DNA from: Actinomycetes bacterium
Lineage (GTDB): Bacteria > Actinomycetota > Acidimicrobiia > Acidimicrobiales > Palsa-688
Assembly: GCA_021808425.1 (NCBI GenBank)
Contig: JAKBBS010000021.1
Coordinates: forward strand, 1 to 28,141
Direction: 5' to 3'
DNA: 28,141 nucleotides
Shown here: one piece after another, positions 15,361-21,506 of the stretch
Layout of the letters: the number at the start of each line of letters is the position of its first letter
Numbering within the stretch: the first letter of the stretch is position 1
Program-made: the position numbers and the translations under genes
The notes under the pieces: model-generated
Told to the model about the DNA's origin: nothing
The model's database searches: none
The model's input: only the letters and a program-made list of their open reading frames with translations

Positions 15361-15557
15361 TCATGTACAGCGGTGCAGATCGCTGCCAACTCGCCGCGAG
15401 ACAGTTCTTGCATCTCGTCGACAAAGACGGCTGCTCCGACGCCGTGATTGACCGCCGAAGCGCCCAGGTCAAAGGCAAGCTCCGAGAGGTCAAGTCCAAA
15501 GAACCGCTCTCTCCGCGTCCACGCTGAGGATCGATGTCAATGCCCAAGGCAAGCCCG
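15361..15557 (-). pseudogene. Middle fragment of an AAA ATPase (Walker B region), frameshifted
   Basis: The minus strand reads GLALGIDIDPQRGRGESGSL, then, after a one-frame slip, DLSELAFDLGASAVNHGVGA and AVFVDEMQELSRGELAAICT, ending in AVHEA. VFVDEMQEL is the Walker B of the Orc1/Cdc6-like AAA family whose C-terminal half lies at 13386-13912. The Walker A half is missing. The homology stops at HEA, exactly where the tRNA-Tyr-like repeat begins. Intact members have about 25 residues between HEA and the point where the distal fragment resumes, so the ~1.45-kb gap has displaced only a little of the gene. Confidence 0.72.
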
Positions 15558-15627
15558 CCGCTCGGATCGGTATGAACAGAACTTGTTATACGTTGTTATC
15601 TTTTGATTATCGTACATGCGAGGAAAG

Positions 15628-15776
15628 TTCGAGCCCTTTCCTCGCCGAAGATATCCGACCCAAATGAGCGCTCTCCCCAGCCCTCGCCCCTGGTAGCTGG
15701 GATCGACACAGACGTGGAAGATGTGGGCGGCGTCGTCAAGGACCTCTCGGCCCAGAGCAGCTGCGTTTGTTCGTAG
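15628..15776 (-). pseudogene. Relic of a GNAT acetyltransferase joined to a VapC N-terminal scrap
   Basis: One minus-strand frame reads ALGREVLDDAAHIFHVCVDP and SYQGRGLGRALI, the acetyl-CoA binding motif A (Q-G-R-G-x-G) of GNAT enzymes. It continues without a break into WVGYLRRGKGS. That end matches the VapC at 13947-14339 (WVEYLRRGKGS) both in protein and DNA (CCCTTTCCTCGCCG then AGATA shared). The N- and C-terminal parts of both proteins are missing. It is a junction of two broken genes. Confidence 0.55.
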
Positions 15777-15789
15777 CGTTGGTCAGCGT

Positions 15790-16704
15790 TCAGCATTGGA
15801 GTGACGCTGGCAGGCAGCGCACGATGCGGATGGCTCCGGCTGCTGCAAGAACAGCAGCAAACACCATGAGGGTCGCGGTTGCAACGAGTCGAGGGTCGCT
15901 GCTAACGAAAGCGGGCGCTCGTTGCGCCACGCTAGTCCACCATACGGTGCTGGCAATGAGAACGCCCATGATGGCAAACGCAACCGCTACTGCCATGCCG
16001 GCTTCGGCAATGAGAACTGAGCGAGGGACATAAACCTTGCGGGCCGCTGCGACTGCGAGGACGGTCCACGCCGCCAAGGTGAGCACCGCCAGTGCTACGC
16101 ATATGAGAGCGATCGTCGTGTAGGTGGTCGAGCCACCGTTGCGCTGGTGCGAGGTCAGGTGATGGGCCCACACCACCACCGGAACAGTTGCCGCGACGGA
16201 AGTGGCTGTGCACCCGGCGGCCCGAAGCGCATGGGCGCGGATGGACGGCCAGCCGCCCGAGCGCAAGAAGCGCAGCAGAGTGGGTAGCGCTAACGCCGCT
16301 CCAGCTAACACGATGAGCCCCGCAACTTCGGCCACCGTTTGGATGACGGTATACGAGAGGTCGGGAAGGTGATGAGCGCCCGGGCCGTCAGGTAGCGCGG
16401 TATCGAAGTGTTCAGACATCTTGGCCAAGGTGGAACCAGCGACGACCATGACCGTCCAAGAGACGACCACCATCAACACACCCGCCCTGACCCGTTCCGG
16501 TGACGGGACACTGTCCCCGGTCAGACCGGAGCGTCGGGCGCGTTCTCTAACGCCGCCTGCCATGATCGACACCCGCGCCTTGAGCGGCGGCCGCGCAGAC
16601 CCATAGCTGTCCTGCATGAACACGACGAACTCCTCGCCGTAGCGGTCCCGCCAGGCCGGCGGGTACCAGCGCAAGAGTCGACTTAGGTTGTCGCGCGCCA
16701 TCAC
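15790..16704 (-). CDS. Membrane protein paired with a PadR regulator
   Basis: A 304-aa integral membrane protein. The first codon is GTG 16702-16704 (overlapping the PadR stop, GTGA) or ATG 16699-16701; both are possible. The N-terminus LLRWYPPAWRDRYGEEFVVF is the W-Y-P-x-x-W-R-x-R-Y-G-x-E-F motif seen at the start of many small actinobacterial membrane proteins encoded beside PadR regulators. About six hydrophobic helices follow, e.g. VLMVVVSWTVMVVAGSTL, VAGLIVLAGAALALPTLL, TIALICVALAVLTLAAWTVL and MAVAVAFAIMGVLIAS. No enzyme or transporter motif is visible and the function is unknown. It may be an envelope-stress or efflux-related partner controlled by its PadR neighbour. Confidence 0.85.
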   Translation of the reverse strand: MMARDNLSRLLRWYPPAWRDRYGEEFVVFMQDSYGSARPPLKARVSIMAGGVRERARRSGLTGDSVPSPERVRAGVLMVVVSWTVMVVAGSTLAKMSEHFDTALPDGPGAHHLPDLSYTVIQTVAEVAGLIVLAGAALALPTLLRFLRSGGWPSIRAHALRAAGCTATSVAATVPVVVWAHHLTSHQRNGGSTTYTTIALICVALAVLTLAAWTVLAVAAARKVYVPRSVLIAEAGMAVAVAFAIMGVLIASTVWWTSVAQRAPAFVSSDPRLVATATLMVFAAVLAAAGAIRIVRCLPASLQC

Positions 16705-17030
16705 AACAACTCCGGGTAGAGTAGCGAGATCTGACCCAAGCGGACCGAACCCACTTCGGCTATTCGACGCATCTCGTCTAGCGCTTCGGCCAGCGCCGCC
16801 ACACCCGCCGGCGTGATCCGGTACGGACGGCGACGGTCTGTGCTCGCCAATGGCTCGATCAACCCGCGCTCTTCGAGACGAGTGATCGCGCCGTAGAGAG
16901 CGCCGGGACCTAGAACTGCGCCAGCAAAATGCTTGATATCCTTGGCCAGCGCATGCCCATGTTTGGGCCCTTCCGCCAAGCTCGTCAAGATGAGCAGCGG
17001 CGGGTCGTTCGAACGGGGTGACCGTTGCAT
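16701..17030 (-). CDS. PadR-family transcriptional regulator
   Basis: A 109-aa winged-helix protein. LLILTSLAEGPKHGHALAKD is the PadR N-terminal helix pair, LGPGALYGAITRLEERGLIE the recognition helix (family 'l-x-x-g-t-l-Y-x-x-l-x-R-L-e-e-x-G-L-I'), and RRPYRITPAGVAALAEAL the wing and dimer helix. It is the minimal PadR size (s1-type). It overlaps the membrane-protein gene by 4 nt, so the two are one unit. A 14-bp inverted repeat 19-51 nt upstream of its ATG is a likely autoregulatory operator. Confidence 0.94.
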   Translation of the reverse strand: MQRSPRSNDPPLLILTSLAEGPKHGHALAKDIKHFAGAVLGPGALYGAITRLEERGLIEPLASTDRRRPYRITPAGVAALAEALDEMRRIAEVGSVRLGQISLLYPELL

Positions 17031-17048
17031 GCCATTACGATACTACGT

Positions 17049-17081
17049 TCTACGTAGCTACGCAAGACGTAGTTACGTAGA
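17049..17081 (-). promoter_or_regulatory. PadR operator: near-perfect 14-bp inverted repeat
   Basis: TCTACGTAGCTACG-caaga-CGTAGTTACGTAGA: 13 of 14 positions pair across a 5-nt spacer. Each arm contains TACGTA. It lies just upstream of padR on the minus strand and is the strongest palindrome in this part of the window. Further CTACGT half-sites at 17043-17048 extend it. Confidence 0.65.
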
Positions 17082-17083
17082 TG

Positions 17084-17143
17084 CGACCACCGATAGGCGC
17101 ATCTGAAGTCTCGGGGAAAAAAATGAATCGTCAGGTATTGCTT
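17084..17143 (+). repeat. Direct repeat copy B
   Basis: The second copy of the ~55-nt block at 13297-13350, here non-coding. CGAcCACCGA, GCGCATCTGAAGTC (17097-17110) and AATGAATCGTcAGGTAT are shared with copy A. It sits between the PadR operator and the third vapBC module. Confidence 0.6.
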
Positions 17144-17161
17144 GTACCCGTTCGGAACCCT

Positions 17162-17182
17162 ATGTGCCACACTGTCGCACAT
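17162..17182 (+). promoter_or_regulatory. Inverted repeat over the third vapB start
   Basis: ATGTGC (17162-17167) and GCACAT (17177-17182) form a 6-bp inverted repeat with a 9-nt spacer that runs into the ATG at 17181. CACACT lies 7 nt before the ATG. It is a likely operator/leaderless promoter, weaker than the other palindromes. Confidence 0.45.
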
Positions 17183-17423
17183 GCAGGTCGGTATACGTGA
17201 GCTCCGCAATAGGACGAGCCAAGTCATCGACGCTGTGCGGGCCGGTGAGCGAGTGGTCCTCACCGTGCACGGCGAGGCAGTCGCCGACATCGTCCCTCAC
17301 GGTCGGCGAGCTCGCTGGCTGACCGGCGATTATCTTTGGAGGGAACTCGCTGACCGGGCAGCTGATCCGGCACTTCGTGACGACCTCGACAGGCTCGCCG
17401 GACAGACCCTGGACGAGCTTTGA
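17181..17423 (+). CDS. vapB: Phd/YefM-type antitoxin
   Basis: An 80-aa protein. I use ATG 17181 (MQVGIRELRNRTSQVIDAVR) since the family begins here; the 13 residues of the longer frame look non-coding and overlap the operator. AGERVVLTVHGEAVADIVP is the conserved second part of the Phd DNA-binding domain. The acidic C-terminus (ADPALRDDLDRLAGQTLDEL) is the toxin-neutralising region. The stop overlaps the toxin's TTG start (TTGA). Confidence 0.9.
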   Translation: MQVGIRELRNRTSQVIDAVRAGERVVLTVHGEAVADIVPHGRRARWLTGDYLWRELADRAADPALRDDLDRLAGQTLDEL

Positions 17424-17824
17424 GCGAGCCGGCAGGCCTCCTCGACACCTCGGTGTTCATAGCCCGGGAGGTCGAGCGACCACTCGGCGAGCTGCCGGCT
17501 CGAGTGGCAGTCACTGTGCTCACCATTGGCGAGCTCGAACTGGGCGTGCTGAGCGCTGTCGATGCCGGTTCCCGGGCTCGTCGAGGTGACACCCTGGCGC
17601 TCGCCAAGACGGTGGAGCCTGTCCCGATTAGCGAGTCGACTATGGGGGCGTGGGCTCGGCTCGTGGTCGATTGTCGTATCGCCGGTATTCAGCGGACCGT
17701 CAAGCTCATCGACGCGCTGATCGCCGCAACTGCGATCGACCTCGGCCTACCAGTAGTCACCCAGGACGACGACTACGACCAGATGTCGAGAGCGCACCAA
17801 GCACTCCACGTCCTTAGAGTGTAG
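17420..17824 (+). CDS. vapC: VapC-family PIN-domain toxin
   Basis: A 134-aa PIN protein starting at TTG 17420, coupled to the antitoxin. Active-site residues: GLLDTSVFIARE (Asp), LTIGELELGVL (Glu), KLIDALIAATAIDLGLPVVT and QDDDYDQM (acidic cluster). Length and motifs are normal, so the toxin should be functional. Its stop codon (17822-17824) is followed two bases later by the tRNA-Tyr-like fragment at 17826. Confidence 0.92.
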   Translation: MSEPAGLLDTSVFIAREVERPLGELPARVAVTVLTIGELELGVLSAVDAGSRARRGDTLALAKTVEPVPISESTMGAWARLVVDCRIAGIQRTVKLIDALIAATAIDLGLPVVTQDDDYDQMSRAHQALHVLRV

Positions 17825-17825
17825 G

Positions 17826-17864
17826 GGATTCGAACCACCGTAGGCCATGCCGGCAGATTTACAG
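17826..17864 (-). repeat. tRNA-Tyr-like fragment (anticodon loop to T-loop), att-like
   Basis: On the minus strand this reads CTGTAAATCTGCCGGCATGG then CCTACGGTGGTTCGAATCC. That is the anticodon loop with GTA (tyrosine), the 3' anticodon stem strand, the long variable arm and the T-arm up to the T-loop. The 5' half of the tRNA does not precede it and the 3' side diverges after AATCC. It shares 21 nt with 15340-15360. Joining the two copies at that repeat would give a continuous tRNA-Tyr 3' half through the acceptor strand. Confidence 0.6.
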
Positions 17865-18199
17865 GATGTCGGATGGGATCTCATGTGGTGCTCTCCGGTA
17901 CTGTGAGCTGCTTGTTTCTTTGAAACCAGATAGAGGAGGACGCAGAAACGATAGAGGGATGGATGTCGCGATGGATGTCACTGGAGCTGTGTTTTTGGGT
18001 TCGTAACGTCCGTAGTCGACTGCAAAAGGAACCACTTACCGGCCTTCTGGTCCGAGTCACACCTTGTAGCGGATACTGGTCGCTCTCAGATCACAGATTT
18101 TAGGTGGTGGCTGGGAAGACTGTGAGTAGAGGCGCCAAAGGCGTTTGGACCTCCTGTCGATAGCGACCATGAGACCACCGAAGTCGCGCAACCTATCGA
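17865..18199. other. Gene-free stretch
   Basis: No credible open frame, tRNA or strong repeat is seen here on either strand. GATGGATGTC and ATGGATGTCA recur within 15 nt near 17960-17980. Base composition is less GC-rich than the flanks. It probably belongs to the decayed segment left of the hexuronide locus. Confidence 0.4.
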
Positions 18200-18477
18200 C
18201 TAGCGCTCAGGTCCGCGAAGAGGAAGGCCGCACTTGACTACGCCGTTCCCGTGTTCGGCGATGTCTTCGACGGTGTTGTCCCGAGTGAGCAGAACTCCCT
18301 TGGACCCGAACTCGAGTCGCCCACCCCGCAAACTGACACCAGGCGCCACCACGACACGGGGCGCGCCCGCGATCGCCCCAAGCACCTTGATGGCCTCAAC
18401 ACCATCTGCAACAGCAGCCTGCAACTGTTCGGCAGTACTGCCAACACACGACTCAGGCGTAGGACACCCCCCACTTG
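18200..18477 (-). pseudogene. N-terminal fragment of a beta-helix-like protein
   Basis: The minus-strand frame ending at TAG 18200-18202 reads TAEQLQAAVADGVEAIKVLG, then GAPRVVVAPGVSLRGGRLEF, then GSKGVLLTRDNTVEDI. The alternating strand/turn pattern 'P-G-v-x-L-x-G-G-x-L-x-F-G-x-k-G-v-x-L-t-x-D-N-T' is that of right-handed parallel beta-helix proteins (pectate-lyase-like). Only the first rungs remain and the text after EDI (AEHGNGVVKCGLPLRG) looks like run-off sequence. No start codon with a ribosome site is evident. It may be a relic of an exported polysaccharide-related protein; this is a tentative call. Confidence 0.4.
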
Positions 18478-18680
18478 ATCGATGCCCGGGATCCTACTAT
18501 CGGAAACGGTCCAGACACGGGCAACAGCAGTGAGCTCATCCGGGCGCCCGAAACCCGGTCCGTGCGGACACCTCTGAAGTTCGCCGATGACCGCCAGCGA
18601 CCACGATGCGCGCCGAGCGCGATGACGCTACGACCAGATGTACTCCAGGGCGATAGCACCGTCACGCAATTTCGTTATCG

Positions 18681-20024
18681 TCACCATACGGGCACTGTGA
18701 TGGTGGGCGAAGACGCCGTTCCGGTCGGCGTTGTTCCATCCAACAAGAGCCGATAGAGGTCCTCCCCAGCGTCTGGCACGACGAGCGTGTCGGGCTCGGT
18801 TGCCCAGGCTTTCGGGTCGACGGTGGCGGGTTCGAGGTAGTCGAGGTTGACTGATCTGACGACGTGTTCGGGTATGCCGGTCGCGAGGGTGACGGTGACT
18901 CGGGGATGTTCCCCGGTGGCCAGGTCGTAGGTTCCGGCGCCGCGCAAGTGGGTGGAGTGCGCGAGGTCGCCCCAGTGGTAGTTCTCGAAGCGGTCCCATT
19001 GCTTTACGAAATAGTCCCGGCAGTGGTAGCCGATCTCGGCGATGGCGGGGTGGGTGATGGCGATCTCGGTGATGTGGGGGGCGTAGATGACGACTTGGCC
19101 GCCGTCGGCGACGATCGGCTCGACCTTGTAGAAGCCTTTGGCCCCGGTCCACATGTCGTCGTACTTTTCGGGCAGGACCGACAGGACTCGGCGGACCGGG
19201 GCGTCGAGGTAGCGGATGTGGGTTTGCGCCGATATCTCGGCGGCTGCCCGCCACGCTTGCCGGGGTTCGCCGAAGGTGGCGGCGTGGAGGCCGCCCGTTG
19301 GGGCGGTGACGACGCACAGCGCAACGCGGTCGCCGGGGACCATGGACGCGGCCTCGTCGATCAGGGCGCGAACCGGTGTCTCGCCGAGCGTGCCGATGAT
19401 ACGGGCGCTGGTGATGAGGGCGCCCAGCCAGTGCGACAGGTCGATGAGCTCACGGCCTGACACGCCAGGGAAGAGGTACTTGTTGCCGCCGGAGAACCCG
19501 GCGACCTCGTGGGGGAATACCGGCCCGACGATCACCGTGAGGTCGGCGTCGACCACGGCCCGGTTCACCCGGATCGGCACGTCCCGGCGCAGCCGCCCTT
19601 CCGTTAGCTCGGCGATCCGTTCGGCGCTGATCGTGCCCAGCCGAACGAATGTGGACGGCTCCCACCATGCGTGCTGGACGATCTCGGTTCTAGGATCCTG
19701 CTCAACGACGCACACAAAGCCGGGCCCGAGGTGGTCTGCGAGGTGCCCGGCGTCCATAGCGGCGTGGGTGCCGAGAGCGACAAGGACCGTGAGCCGGCTG
19801 ACTCGATCGCGAAGCGCCCGGTGGATGGCATCGAGGAGGGGCGGGAGCGGACAGGTCCGCGTGCCGTCGGGGACCAACACACAGACGCTTCGACCGTCGA
19901 CGGGTAGAGCGGCGAGCTGCTCAGCGACAAAGGCCCCAATGACGTCGTCGGCCAGCAGTTTCGCCTGGCCGCCCACGAAGGCGGCCGCATCGGCGAGCAA
20001 GGCGCCACTTCGCCGTTCGGTCAC
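18681..20024 (-). CDS. LarA-superfamily nickel-dependent 2-hydroxyacid racemase/epimerase (candidate mannonate/gluconate epimerase)
   Basis: A 447-aa protein from GTG 20022-20024, chosen because AGGGGG lies 8 nt upstream and the family starts here. The longer frame reaching 20309 runs antisense into uxaC and is not real. LarA landmarks keep their spacing: PDGTRTCPL (Asp53, Arg56), ALGTH (His87), FPHEVAGFSGGNKYLFPGVS (His172 and Lys182, 10 apart) and LIDLSHWL (His198). In Lactobacillus LarA the equivalents are Asp72, Arg75, His108, His174, Lys184 and His200; Lys184 carries the nickel-pincer nucleotide. The superfamily includes lactate, malate and phenyllactate racemases and a D-gluconate 2-epimerase. 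The divergent uxaC-uxuB-gluconokinase operon suggests it converts D-mannonate to D-gluconate. LarB/C/E, needed to build the cofactor, are not in the window. Confidence 0.88.
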   Translation of the reverse strand: MTERRSGALLADAAAFVGGQAKLLADDVIGAFVAEQLAALPVDGRSVCVLVPDGTRTCPLPPLLDAIHRALRDRVSRLTVLVALGTHAAMDAGHLADHLGPGFVCVVEQDPRTEIVQHAWWEPSTFVRLGTISAERIAELTEGRLRRDVPIRVNRAVVDADLTVIVGPVFPHEVAGFSGGNKYLFPGVSGRELIDLSHWLGALITSARIIGTLGETPVRALIDEAASMVPGDRVALCVVTAPTGGLHAATFGEPRQAWRAAAEISAQTHIRYLDAPVRRVLSVLPEKYDDMWTGAKGFYKVEPIVADGGQVVIYAPHITEIAITHPAIAEIGYHCRDYFVKQWDRFENYHWGDLAHSTHLRGAGTYDLATGEHPRVTVTLATGIPEHVVRSVNLDYLEPATVDPKAWATEPDTLVVPDAGEDLYRLLLDGTTPTGTASSPTITVPVW

Positions 20025-20039
20025 GTCCCTCACCCCCCT

Positions 20040-20056
20040 GCTGCAACTGTTGCGGC
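20040..20056. promoter_or_regulatory. Palindromic operator between the LarA-family gene and uxaC
   Basis: GCtGCAAC-t-GTTGCgGC: an inverted repeat with a perfect GCAAC-t-GTTGC core and 8-bp arms with one mismatch. It is the only palindrome in the 60-bp divergent region and overlaps the -35 of the uxaC promoter. A repressor bound here could control both sides. No regulator gene is present in the visible locus. Confidence 0.55.
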
Positions 20057-20078
20057 GACACTCGCCCAGAAGCATTAT
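20050..20078 (+). promoter_or_regulatory. uxaC promoter, probably leaderless
   Basis: TTGCGG (20050-20055), a 17-nt spacer and CATTAT (20073-20078). Transcription would begin at about 20085, which is the GTG start of uxaC, so the mRNA may lack a leader. A GGAAG precedes the GTG but is too close to serve as a normal ribosome site. Confidence 0.5.
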
Positions 20079-20084
20079 AGGAAG

Positions 20085-21506
20085 GTGGCACAGGCGGTTT
20101 CCGGGCTCGCGATTCATCCCGACCGCCTCCTTCCCCCCGGCCCCGACGAGCGGGTAGTGGCCCGGCGCCTGTACGAGCAGGTGGCCGATCTTCCGTTGGT
20201 GTGCCCGCACGGCCACGTCGATCCGCGCCTGCTTCTCGAGGACCGGCCATTTCCGGATCCGGCGAGCCTGTTCGTCACCCCGGACCATTACGTCACCCGC
20301 CTCTTGCACGCCGATGGAGCGTCACTCGACGAGCTCGGCGTCGGTCGGGGCCCGCTGCCCGAGCCAGATGCCCGCGAGGTGTGGCGGCGGCTGTGCGAGC
20401 GTTGGGCGATCTTCGCCGGGACGCCGGTTCGCTTGTGGCTGGAGGCGGAGCTAGCCGAGATATTCGGGGTGACGTTGCGCCCCTCGACGGGGACCGCCGA
20501 TGCGATCTTCGACCAGGTGGCCGAGCGTCTTGCCACCGACGCGTTCGCGCCCCGCGCCCTGTACGAGCGTTTCAAGATCAGCGTGCTGGCCACGACCGCT
20601 GACCCGTGCGACGACCTGGCCGCCCACGCTGCTCTGGCCGCCGATTCGTCGTGGCCGGGCCGGGTGATCCCCAACTTCCGCCCGGACCGCTACCTCGAAC
20701 CGGGGCGCCCGGATTGGAAGGAGTCGGTCCGCCGCCTGGGTGAGGTTGCCGATGTCGACACCGGCAGCTACTCGGGTTACCTGGGGGCGTTGGAGTGCCG
20801 TCGTCGGTTTTTCGTCGAGCACGGCGCGACGTCCGCGGATCACAGCCACCCCGATGCCCGGACCGATCCCCTGGAGGACGGCGAGGCGGCCAGGATCTAC
20901 CGGTCTGCGCTCACCGGGGAAGCGACCGACGGGGAGGCCACCGCGTTCCGCCGGCACATGCTGTTCGAGATGGCCCGCATGTCCTGTGAGGACGGTCTGG
21001 TCATGTCGCTGCATTGCGGGGTTCGCCGCGACCACCACCCGCCGACCGCGGCCCGCTTCGGCGCCGACATCGGCGCAGACATCCCAGTGCGCATCGAGCT
21101 CACCGACGCACTGCGGCCCCTGCTTGAGCGCTTCGGCACTCACCCGGGTTTCCACTTGGTCGTCTTCACTGTCGACGAGACGGTCTGGTCGCGTGAGCTT
21201 GCCCCGATGGCGGGGTTCTACCCGTCGGTGTACGTCGGGTTGCCGTGGTGGTTCCTCGACGCTCCGGACGCCGTCGGCCGGTTCCGGGCCGCGGTTACCG
21301 AGACGGCGGGCTTCACCCGCACGTCCGGCTTCGTCGACGACACCCGGGCGTTCTGCTCTATCCCTGCCCGCCATGACATGGCGCGCCGCCTCGACGCCGG
21401 TTACTTGGCGAAGCTGGTCGTCGAGCACCGCCTCGACGAGACCGAGGCCGCCGACGTCGCCGCCGATCTGGTGCTCCGACAGCCCACCCACGTGTTCAAG
21501 CTATGA
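20085..21506 (+). CDS. uxaC: Glucuronate (uronate) isomerase
   Basis: A 473-aa protein (E. coli UxaC is 470), GTG start. The amidohydrolase-fold metal motif is PLVCPHGHVDPRLLL (His-x-His) near residue 40. Further UxaC signatures are FVTPDHYVTRLLHADG, VIPNFRPDRYL, GLVMSLHCGVRRDH, VGLPWWFLDAPDAVGRFRAA and the C-terminus TRTSGFVDDTRAFCSIPARH. It converts D-glucuronate to D-fructuronate (or galacturonate to tagaturonate) in the cytoplasm. The beta-glucuronidase in the same operon favours glucuronate as substrate. It is the first gene of a tightly coupled run: its stop overlaps the uxuB start (ATGA). No truncation or key-residue loss is seen. Confidence 0.95.
   Translation: MAQAVSGLAIHPDRLLPPGPDERVVARRLYEQVADLPLVCPHGHVDPRLLLEDRPFPDPASLFVTPDHYVTRLLHADGASLDELGVGRGPLPEPDAREVWRRLCERWAIFAGTPVRLWLEAELAEIFGVTLRPSTGTADAIFDQVAERLATDAFAPRALYERFKISVLATTADPCDDLAAHAALAADSSWPGRVIPNFRPDRYLEPGRPDWKESVRRLGEVADVDTGSYSGYLGALECRRRFFVEHGATSADHSHPDARTDPLEDGEAARIYRSALTGEATDGEATAFRRHMLFEMARMSCEDGLVMSLHCGVRRDHHPPTAARFGADIGADIPVRIELTDALRPLLERFGTHPGFHLVVFTVDETVWSRELAPMAGFYPSVYVGLPWWFLDAPDAVGRFRAAVTETAGFTRTSGFVDDTRAFCSIPARHDMARRLDAGYLAKLVVEHRLDETEAADVAADLVLRQPTHVFKL

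Noticed and set aside
17826..17864. A complete tRNA-Tyr gene
   Set aside because: The 5' anticodon strand does not pair and there is no acceptor stem; it is a fragment.
13386..18480. Intact transposase or integrase to explain the mosaic region
   Set aside because: No frame on either strand shows a transposase DDE or tyrosine-recombinase motif.
18628..19317. Arg/Pro-rich minus-strand frame
   Set aside because: It is an out-of-frame shadow of the LarA-family gene, typical of high-GC DNA.
20025..20309. N-terminal extension of the LarA-family frame
   Set aside because: It is antisense to uxaC and lies upstream of the family's normal start; the ribosome site supports 20024.
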